From Streptomyces genisteinicus (GTDB lineage: Bacteria > Actinomycetota > Actinomycetes > Streptomycetales > Streptomycetaceae), in NCBI RefSeq assembly GCF_014489615.1, contig NZ_CP060825.1:7114001-7178000 (forward strand): a stretch of DNA of 64,000 nucleotides, read 5' to 3'. The position numbers were made by a program, and so were the translations under genes. Shown here piece by piece: positions 50,577-58,700 of the stretch. The stretch's first letter is position 1. Every line of letters starts with the position of its first letter. A model generated the notes under the pieces. The model was not told the DNA's origin. It worked only from the letters and a program-made list of their open reading frames with translations, and did not search any database.

Positions 50577-53500
50577 GTGGCTGACGGCATCGCGGGAAGA
50601 GACAGGGAACTCCCGGGCACGTCGTCGCTCACCTTCCGGGTGCTGGGGCCGTTACAGGTCCAGGGGGCCGGCGACCGTCCCCTGCGTGTGCCCCCGGGGC
50701 GCCAGGAGGTGATCCTCGCGGCGCTGCTGCTGGAGAGCAACCGGGTGGTCTCCACCAGCCAGCTGGTGGACCTCATCTGGGAGGACAACCCGCCGGAGAC
50801 GGCCCGCACCCAGGTGCAGATCTGCGTCTCCCGGCTGCGCAAACTGCTCGCCGGGGCCGCCGGCGAGGTCTCGATCACCACCCGCCCGCCGGGATACGTC
50901 CTGCACACCGACGCGGGCAACGTGGACGCCGCCCTCTTCACCGGGCTCGTCCACAGCGCCCGGGGGCTGCGGGAGCAGGGCGAACCCGACGAGGCCGTCC
51001 GCCTGCTGCGCCACGCGGTGGCACTCTGGCAGGGCGACTGCCTCTCCGGACTCGACAGCGGCCCCCTCGCCAACCAGGCACGCCAGTTCAACGAGGAACG
51101 CCTCGCCGCCGTCGAACTGCGCATCCGCCTCGAACTCGAACTCGGCCGCCACGACCGCCTGGTGGGCGAACTCCAGCGGCTCACCTCCGAGCACCCCCTG
51201 CGCGAGAAGCTGCACGGCCTGCTCATCCAGGCCCTGTACTGGTCGGGGCGCCAGGCGGAGGCGCTGGAGGCCTTCCGTACCGCGCGCACCTATCTCGCCG
51301 AGGAGCTGGGGCTCGAACCCAGCCGCGAGCTGCGCGACCTGGAGTCGGCGATCCTGGCCGGCGAACTCCCGCCGCCCACCGGGGCCGTCCCGCGCCGCGC
51401 ACCGGAGGAGAGACCCGGGGAGGAAACGGTTCGCCATGGCGGGGAGGGCGCAGCCGAACCCCCGCCGGCTTCCCCCGCCGAGAGCTCGTCCGACATCCGT
51501 CCCACCGACACGGTGCCCCACCAGCTCCCCGCGGACGTCGCCGACTTCGTCGCCGACCCTGCCCAGCTCGACGCGCTGGAGCACGCCCTCACCGCAGGCG
51601 AGGGCCGCAGCGTCGGGCTCGCCGCGGTCACGGGGAAGCCGGGCACGGGCAAGTCCGCCCTCGCCGTCCACGCCGCCCACGCCCTCGCCGAGACCGGCTT
51701 CCCCGACGGCCAGCTCTACTGCGACCTGCGCGGCACCACCGGCACCCCCACCCCGCCCGTCGAAGTCCTCGGCCGGTTCCTGCGCGCCTTCGGCATCCCG
51801 GGCCAGCTCATCCCCGAATCCCTCGACGAACGCGCCGAGATGTACCGCACCCGGCTGGCCTCCCGCCGCGTACTGGTCGTCCTCGACGACGCCGCCGGCG
51901 AGGGCCAGGTCCTCCCGCTGCTTCCCGGCAGCCGCGGCTGCGCGGTCCTCGTCACCAGCCGGGCGCGGCTCACCGCCCTGCCCGGAGCCACCCGGATCGC
52001 ACTCGACGTCCTCGACGAGGACCGCGCGCTGGAACTCCTCGCGCGGATCGTCGGCCGTGAACGCGTCGCCCACGAGGCGGTCGCCGCCGAGGCCCTCGTC
52101 CGCACGGTCGGCAGGCTTCCGCTCGCCCTGCGGATCGTCGCCGCCCGGCTCGCCGCCCGCCCGCACTGGCCGCTCGCCTCCATGGTGCAGCGCCTCGCCA
52201 ACGAACGGCACCGCCTCGACGAACTCGCCCACGGCGAGATGACCATGCGGGCCAGCCTGTCGCTCACCTACGAGGGACTGGCGCCGGAGGACCGGGGCCT
52301 GCTCCGGCTGCTCTCCATGGCCCAGGCCCCGACCCTGCCCAGCTGGCTGGCGGGCGCCCTGCTCGACGACCGCAGGCCCTTCCCCTCGGACCTGATGGAG
52401 CCCCTCGTCGACGTGCAGATGCTCGACGTCGCCGGTGTGGAACCGGCGGGCGGCTTCCGCTACCGCTTCCACGAGATCATCCGGGTCTACGCCCGCGAGC
52501 AGCTCGCCGCCCAGCACCCGGCGGCCGAACGGCAGGCCGCCTTCGCCCGCATGGCCGGGGGCTGGATGCACCTCGCCCAGCAGGCCCACCGCAAGGTGTA
52601 CGGGGGAGACTTCACCGTCCTGCACGGCGACGCCGCGCGCTGGGAGCCGCCGTCCACGCACACCGACGAGGTGCTCGCCGACCCGCTCGCCTGGCTCGAC
52701 GCCGAGCAGACCGCCCTGTGCGGCATGGTCGGCCACGCCGCGGACGAGGGACTGCACGACCTGAGCTGGGACCTCGCCACCTCGCTCGTCACGCTCTTCG
52801 AGGTCCGCGGCCACTACGACCTCTGGGAACAGACCCATCTCAGTGCGCTGTCCGCCGTCCGCAAGGCGGGCAACCTGCGCGGCACCGCCGCTGTCCGGGC
52901 CTCGCTCGGCTCGCTCTACATGAGCCGCAACCAGTTCGACACCGCGCGCCAGTCGCTGACCTCCGCACTCGACGTCTTCCAGGCGCTCGACGAGCCGATG
53001 GGCGAGGCGCTGTGCCGACGCGACCTCGCGCTCATCTCCCGCACGAGCGGCGACGACGCCGGCGCCCTGGAGCTCTACGGCCGCTCACTCGCCGACTTCG
53101 ACCGGGCCGGCGACGTGGTGGGCCGCGCGATCGTCCTGACCCAGAGCGCCCACATCCGGATGCGGCGGGGCGAGATGGACGCGGCGCAGAAGCAGCTCGA
53201 CGAGGCGCTCGGCATCTACGAGGACATCGGCTACACGGGCGGACGGGCCCGGACCCTTCGGCGCGTCGGCCAGCTGCTGCTCGAACAGGGCCGGACCGAC
53301 CTCGCGGTCCTCACCTTCACGGAGGTGCTCGAACTGTGCCGGGAGTCCGGCGACGTGATCGGTGAGGGGCACCTGCTGTACGACCTGGGGCGGGCGTTCT
53401 CCCTGATGGGGCGCCCGGACAGAGCCAGGGACTTCTACGACCGGGCGGTGGCCGCGCGGGAACGGATCATGGATTTTAGCGGGGGCGCGCTCGCGCGCCT

Positions 53501-53633
53501 GGAACTCGCCCGGCTGGGGACGGAGCACCCGGGGCGTTCCCGGCAGGTGCTGACGCCGGCGGTCGAGGTGTTCCGCGAGCGGCGGATGGTGCGGGAGCTC
53601 GCCGAGGCGGAGCGGCTGCTCGGGGCCTGCTGA
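50577..53633 (+). CDS. AfsR/SARP-family regulator with NB-ARC and TPR domains
   Basis: A 1018-aa large SARP, likely the activator of the adjacent NRPS cluster. Residues 18-105 are the winged helix (FRVLGPLQVQG, LVDLIWEDNPPETARTQVQICVSRLRKLL) and about 110-255 the BTAD domain (HALHEKLHGL-type LREKLHGLLIQALYWSGRQAEALEAFRTARTYL). A disordered linker precedes the NB-ARC ATPase with P-loop GKPGTGKS at 353-360 and VLVVLDDAAG. TPR-like repeats fill about 740-1010. GTG 50577 has GGGGGAA 3 bp upstream; another GTG at 50565 is possible. Codon 26 is TTA (50652-50654), so translation probably needs the bldA tRNA. Confidence 0.9.
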   Translation: MADGIAGRDRELPGTSSLTFRVLGPLQVQGAGDRPLRVPPGRQEVILAALLLESNRVVSTSQLVDLIWEDNPPETARTQVQICVSRLRKLLAGAAGEVSITTRPPGYVLHTDAGNVDAALFTGLVHSARGLREQGEPDEAVRLLRHAVALWQGDCLSGLDSGPLANQARQFNEERLAAVELRIRLELELGRHDRLVGELQRLTSEHPLREKLHGLLIQALYWSGRQAEALEAFRTARTYLAEELGLEPSRELRDLESAILAGELPPPTGAVPRRAPEERPGEETVRHGGEGAAEPPPASPAESSSDIRPTDTVPHQLPADVADFVADPAQLDALEHALTAGEGRSVGLAAVTGKPGTGKSALAVHAAHALAETGFPDGQLYCDLRGTTGTPTPPVEVLGRFLRAFGIPGQLIPESLDERAEMYRTRLASRRVLVVLDDAAGEGQVLPLLPGSRGCAVLVTSRARLTALPGATRIALDVLDEDRALELLARIVGRERVAHEAVAAEALVRTVGRLPLALRIVAARLAARPHWPLASMVQRLANERHRLDELAHGEMTMRASLSLTYEGLAPEDRGLLRLLSMAQAPTLPSWLAGALLDDRRPFPSDLMEPLVDVQMLDVAGVEPAGGFRYRFHEIIRVYAREQLAAQHPAAERQAAFARMAGGWMHLAQQAHRKVYGGDFTVLHGDAARWEPPSTHTDEVLADPLAWLDAEQTALCGMVGHAADEGLHDLSWDLATSLVTLFEVRGHYDLWEQTHLSALSAVRKAGNLRGTAAVRASLGSLYMSRNQFDTARQSLTSALDVFQALDEPMGEALCRRDLALISRTSGDDAGALELYGRSLADFDRAGDVVGRAIVLTQSAHIRMRRGEMDAAQKQLDEALGIYEDIGYTGGRARTLRRVGQLLLEQGRTDLAVLTFTEVLELCRESGDVIGEGHLLYDLGRAFSLMGRPDRARDFYDRAVAARERIMDFSGGALARLELARLGTEHPGRSRQVLTPAVEVFRERRMVRELAEAERLLGAC
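50652..50654 (+). other. In-frame TTA codon in the SARP gene
   Basis: Codon 26 (VLGPLQVQ, Leu) of the regulator is TTA, the codon read by the developmentally controlled bldA tRNA in Streptomyces. It is the only in-frame TTA I noticed in the window. Confidence 0.85.
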
Positions 53634-53663
53634 CCCCGCGGGGCGCCGGTGTCCGGCGTCCGT

Positions 53664-53939
53664 TCAGTCCCAGGGGTTGTTGTCGGTGGTGCCGGTGCCC
53701 CCGGTGGAGCCCGTGCCCCCGGTGGAGCCGGAGCCGGTGGAGCCCGAGCCCGTGGAGCCCGTGCCGCCGGTGGAGCCCTCGCCCTCGTCGGTGGTGGTGT
53801 CCTGGGCGGCCGCGGCGACGGTGGCCGCCGGCGCCTCGGCCGCCCATCCGGCCTGCACACCGGCACCCGTGGCGATCACGATCAGCGCGGAGACGGCGGC
53901 GGCGCGGAGGGCGTTGCGGGTGGCGGCGGTCTTCGACAT
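53664..53939 (-). CDS. Small secreted Gly/Ser/Thr-repeat peptide
   Basis: 91 aa with a typical signal peptide (basic SKTAATRNALR, hydrophobic AAAVSALIVIATGAGV, likely cleavage after WAA near residue 34). The mature part is acidic (TTTDEGEG), then six to eight STG/GTG units, ending TTDNNPWD. It has no cysteines. AGGGAGA lies 8 bp before the ATG. It converges on the SARP gene (30 bp between stops), and its promoter side carries the heptamer array. Family unknown; a surface, signalling or adhesive peptide is possible. Confidence 0.72.
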   Translation of the reverse strand: MSKTAATRNALRAAAVSALIVIATGAGVQAGWAAEAPAATVAAAAQDTTTDEGEGSTGGTGSTGSGSTGSGSTGGTGSTGGTGTTDNNPWD

Positions 53940-54024
53940 CGGGCTCTCCCTGGTTTCTGCGGGGCGGCGTTTCCTTGTGACCACCACGCTAGGAACGGCC
54001 GGATTCACGGAACCGCTCGCTCTC

Positions 54025-54123
54025 TTATCACCCCGCTATCACGGAACATGCCTCCGGCACGGCGGAGCCGGTTCCGCTATCACGGGCCCCCGGCCGCTAT
54101 CACCCACGAGTCCCGGCCATCAC
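54025..54123 (+). promoter_or_regulatory. Array of five CTATCAC-type heptamers (SARP-box-like)
   Basis: TTATCAC (54025), CTATCAC (54036), CTATCAC (54077), CTATCAC (54097) and CCATCAC (54117) are spaced 11, 41, 20 and 20 bp, close to whole helical turns. The first two form TTATCAC-CCCG-CTATCAC, the heptamer-4-heptamer plan of SARP operators and nearly the same as the pair at 50418. The array lies in the 342-bp region between the secreted-peptide and XRE-STAND gene starts and could act on both. Confidence 0.6.
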
Positions 54124-54281
54124 AGCGGACCCACACGCCCCGTTGGTGGCCGGTTAACGACGGGATACCCCTCCGATAGGCCCGTCCAGAGGATGGGGGA
54201 GTGCAGAAGGCGAGGCACACAACGGCCCGACACGGGCCCGTCCCCGGCCCTCGTCCCCACTCGACCAGCGGGAGCACTCTC

Positions 54282-55622
54282 ATGACGACCGGCCTCTCCC
54301 CGGAGGACACCACGGCGGCCATCGCCGCCCTCGGCACCCTCATCCGCGGCCACCGGCTCCGCATCGGCCTGACCCAGCGCGAACTCGCCGACCTCTCCAC
54401 CATCAGCGTCCGCGCCATCCGCGACCTGGAGAAGGGGAAGGCCCAGCGCCCCCGCACCGACACCCTCCGCCTGATAGCCGACGGACTGAGGCTCGGCCCC
54501 CGCGCCCGCACCGCGCTGGAGGAGGCCGGCAGACGCGGACACCGGAACGGGACCGGCCGCCACCGGCCCGCCGAGCGCACCGCCCCTCCCGCGCCCCTCC
54601 ACCCCCTCGTCGAGCGCCGGGCCGAGGCCGCCGTCCTCACCGAGGAACTGCGCTCCGGCGCCGAACGGCTGGTCACCCTCGTCGGACTGAGCGGCGTCGG
54701 CAAGACCCGGCTCGCCCTGGAGACCGCCGCACAGCTGCACGACGCCGGCTTCACCGTCCTCTGGCACACCGCCCCCGGAGCCGTCGCCGACTGCCTGCCG
54801 GGCGACGACGACGCCGGCACCGCCCTCGCCGCCGACTGCGCCGACTACCTGCGCGGCGACGGCTGCGCCGACGACCTGCCCCCCTCCCCGGTCGCCGGCC
54901 CCCAGGACCGCGGACCGCTCCTCGTCCTCGACGGCGTCGACACCGCCGACCTCGTCTTCCCCCGGCTCGCCCGGCTCCAGCGCGAGTACCCCGGCCTGCG
55001 ACTGCTGCTGACCGCCGCCGAACCGTGGAACGTCCCCGGCGAACGGCTCTTCCTGGTCTCCCCGCTGGACGCCCCCGACCCCGCGGCCGGCATCCGCCCG
55101 GACGCCCCGGCCGTCCGCCTCTTCCTCGGCCGGCTGCGCCGCGTGCGCCCCGACCTCGTCCCCGACGAGCGCGACCTCGCCGACATCGCCTGGGTCTGCC
55201 ACCGCCTCGACGGGCATCCGCTCGCCCTCGCCGCCGCCGCCTCCTGGCTCACCGTCTGCGACCTGCGCACCCTGCGCGGCATCGTCGAGTCCGATCCCGC
55301 CGCCCTCCTCGACCCGATCGCCGACGGCCGCTCCGGCCCCGGCCTCCAGGACCGCGTGACCAAGGCCCTCGCCGCCCTCCCCGCCGGCCACCGGCAGCTG
55401 ATCGGCGGTCTGTGCGCCGCCGGAGCCCGGGAGTTCGAGCTCCAGGACGTGCTCCGCCTCACCGGCGAATCCCTGCCGCACTGCGGCCGCGTCATCCGCG
55501 ACCTGCTCATCAGCGGCGTCGTCCGCTCCAGCAGCGACGGCGGCCGCTCCGCCTTCCGGGTGCTGTGCGTGGTGCGCGCCGCCCTGTCCGCGGCCGTTCC
55601 TGCCCCCTCCGCTGCCGCCTGA
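54282..55622 (+). CDS. XRE-type HTH regulator with STAND/NB-ARC-like ATPase
   Basis: A 446-aa regulator. The N-terminal helix-turn-helix is IRGHRLRIGLTQRELADLSTISVRAIRDLEKGKAQRP (residues 20-56), and the ATPase P-loop is LVGLSGVGKTRLALE (near 140) with LLVLDGVDTADLVF as Walker B. The end resembles a short winged-helix region without the long TPR tail of related proteins. ATG 54282 has GGGAG 8 bp upstream; a GTG at 54201 would add 27 poorly coding residues. It lies directly upstream of the NRPS gene (118 bp) and is likely a cluster regulator. Confidence 0.85.
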   Translation: MTTGLSPEDTTAAIAALGTLIRGHRLRIGLTQRELADLSTISVRAIRDLEKGKAQRPRTDTLRLIADGLRLGPRARTALEEAGRRGHRNGTGRHRPAERTAPPAPLHPLVERRAEAAVLTEELRSGAERLVTLVGLSGVGKTRLALETAAQLHDAGFTVLWHTAPGAVADCLPGDDDAGTALAADCADYLRGDGCADDLPPSPVAGPQDRGPLLVLDGVDTADLVFPRLARLQREYPGLRLLLTAAEPWNVPGERLFLVSPLDAPDPAAGIRPDAPAVRLFLGRLRRVRPDLVPDERDLADIAWVCHRLDGHPLALAAAASWLTVCDLRTLRGIVESDPAALLDPIADGRSGPGLQDRVTKALAALPAGHRQLIGGLCAAGAREFELQDVLRLTGESLPHCGRVIRDLLISGVVRSSSDGGRSAFRVLCVVRAALSAAVPAPSAAA

Positions 55623-55740
55623 CTGCCGCAGCCGCCGCGTTCCGCTCCCGTCCCGCCGGACCAACTGCCGCTCCCGCCACCCGCCCGCCGGTTGTATGGG
55701 CGCAGCCCCGCCCCACGCCGTGACCCCGACAGGAGCCCTC

Positions 55741-58700
55741 ATGCCGTTCGACCCGCCCGTCGTACCCGCCGAGGCCCCTGTCCGGCTCCCGCTCTCCGTC
55801 GCCCAGCGCGACATCTGGACGGCGCACGCGCTCGACCCCACCGGCGTGAAGTACAACGTCGCCGAGTGCCGCGAGATCGAGGGCCCCGTCGACGAGGCGC
55901 TGATGGCCGCGGCCTGGCGACGCCTCGTCGACGAGGCGGACTTCCTGCGCACCCGCGGGTTCGAGGACGACGGCGAGCGGGTGTGGCAGCTGATCGACCC
56001 CGACGCCGGCGACCGGCACCTGCCGTTCACCGACGTCAGCGGCGCGGACGACCCCGAGGCCGCCGCCTGGGAGCTCATCGGCGACCTGATCCGGGCCCCC
56101 TTCGACCTGGCCCGCCGGCCCCCGGTGCGCTGCGCGCTGATCCGCCTGGGCGAGGAGCGGCACTTCTACTTCTACGGCTTCCACCACCTGGTCGTCGACG
56201 GCGTCGGCGTGTCGATGGCACTGTCCCGCCTCGTCGAGCTGTACGAGCGGGCCGTCGCCGGCGAACCGTGGGGCGACTCGCCGTTCGGCGCGCTCGCCGA
56301 CCTCCTCGCCGAGGACGCGGCCCACCGGGAGTCCGAGGAGGCCGCCCAAGGACGCGCCGCCTGGCGCGAGCACCTGTCCGGCGCCCCGGACGCGCCCACC
56401 GGGCTCGTCCGCGGCACCGGCCGGGCCGCAGCGGCCCACGGCGGTCTGCCCTTCGCCCGCCGCAGCGTGCACATCCCGGCCGCCGACGCCGACCAGCTGC
56501 GCACCGTTGCCCGCGGCGCACGGGTCTCCTGGTCGGTCCTGCTGACGGCACTGTTCACCGTCTACCTCCACCGCGTCACCTCCCGCGACGAGCTCGTCAT
56601 CGCCCTGCCCGTGACCGGCCGCACCACCCGGCTCGCCCGCAGCACCCCCGGCATGGCCTCCAACGTGGTGCCGCTGCGCCTGAAGGTCGACCCCCGGGCG
56701 ACCCTCGGGGACCTGGTCCGCACCGTCGCGGCCGAGGTCAAGCACGGGCTGCGGCACCAGCTGACCCGCTACGAGGACCTGTGCCGCGACGCCGGAGCCG
56801 TCGACGGCGCCCGCCGCCTTGCCTCGCCCGTCCTCAACATCATGGGCTTCCACGGCGACCTCACCGTGTGCGGACACCCGACCGTCAACCACAACATCAG
56901 CAACGGCCCCGTCGACGACCTCTCGGTCGCCGTCCTCGACCTCGGCAGCGGGCGCGGGCTGCGCATCGACTTCGACACGCCCGTGGACGGCATCGACCCG
57001 GATGCCGTCGCCGCCCACCAGGACCGTTTCGCCGCCTTCCTCTCCACCGTCCTCGCCTCCGACGAGCCCACCGCACGGCCCGTCGCGCGACTGGGCGTCC
57101 TGACCGGGGAGGAGCACGCCCGGCTGACCGGCCCCTGGGCCGGTCCGGCCAACGGGCCGGCCGACAGCACACTCGTCGAACTCTTCGAGGAGCAGGCCCG
57201 CAGGCACCCCGCGCGCACCGCACTCGTCGACGGGGCGGCCGGCACGGACGGCAGCCCGCACGGCGGCGAGATCACGTACGGGCAGCTCAACGCGGACGCC
57301 AACCGACTGGCCCGGGTCCTGCGCGCCCGCGGACTCGGACGCGGACAGATGGCGGGCGTCCTGCTGGAACGCGGCATCCCCTTCGTCACCGCCCTCCTCG
57401 CCGTCCTCAAGACCGGTGCCGGACACGTGCTGCTGGACCCGGACTTCCCCGACGAGCGGCTGCGCTCCGCCGCCGAGGACGCCGGCATCACCCACCTCGT
57501 CACCCGTCCCGGCCTCGCCGGCCGCACGACCGGCCCCTGGACCGTCCACACGGCGGAAGCCGGCGCCACGACGCCGGAGCACCGTGCCGACGACGGCGAC
57601 CTCGGCGTGGCCATCGCCCCCGACGACCCCGCCTGCCTGATGTTCACCTCCGGCTCCACCGGGCGGCCGAAGGCCATCCTCTCCTCCCACCGCAACCTCG
57701 TCGCCACCCTCGTCGGCCAGCCCTACCTGCCGGACGGGCCCGACGAGACCTGGCTCCAGTCCTCACCCGTCTCCTGGGACGCGTTCAGCCTGGAGCTCTG
57801 GGCGCCGCTCCTCCACGGCGGCCGCGCGGTCCTCCAGCCCGGCCAGAAGCCCGAACCCGCACTCGTCGCCGACCTGGCCAGGCGGCACCGCGTCACCACC
57901 GTCCTGCTCTCCGCGACCCTGTTCAACTTCCTGGTCGACGAGCACCCCGAGGCGTTCGACACGGTCATCACCGCCTTCACCGTCGGCGAAGCGGCGTCCC
58001 CCGTCCACGTGCACAAGCTGCGCCGCCTGAAGCCGGGCATCCGCGTCCTCAACGGGTACGGCCCGGCCGAGGTCATGATCTTCGCCACCACCCACACCGT
58101 CGGCGACGACGACGAGGCCCGCACCGCCATCCCCGTCGGCCTGCCCCTGGCCGACAAGCCCGCGTACATCCTGGACGCGCACCTGAACCTGTGCCCGCCG
58201 GGTGCGACGGGGGAGCTCTACGTCGGAGGCGAGGGGCTGGCCCACGGCTATCTCGGCCGGCCCGATCTGACCGCGGCGCGGTTCGTCCCCTCGCCCTTCG
58301 GTTCCGGGGGCGGCCGTCTGTACCGGACGGGGGACCTGGCGCGGTTCGACGCGCAGGGGCGGATCGTCTACGAGGGCCGGGCGGACGACCAGATCAAGAT
58401 CCGCGGCTTCCGGATCGAGCCCGGCGAGACCGAGGCGGCACTGCTGACCCATCCGGCGGTGACCCAGGCCGTGGTGACGGTTCATCAGCAGCGCCTCGCC
58501 GCGTATGTCGTGCTCGGCGCCGACGGGACTCCCGACGAGATCCGCCGGCATGTGGCGGAACGCCTGCCGGAGCACCTGGTCCCCGGCTTCCTCACCGTCC
58601 TCGACCGCCTTCCCGTCACACCCAACGGAAAGATCGACAAGCGGGCCCTGCCCGAACCCGTCGCGCTCCGGGCCGAGATCCGAGCCCCGCGCAACGCCGT

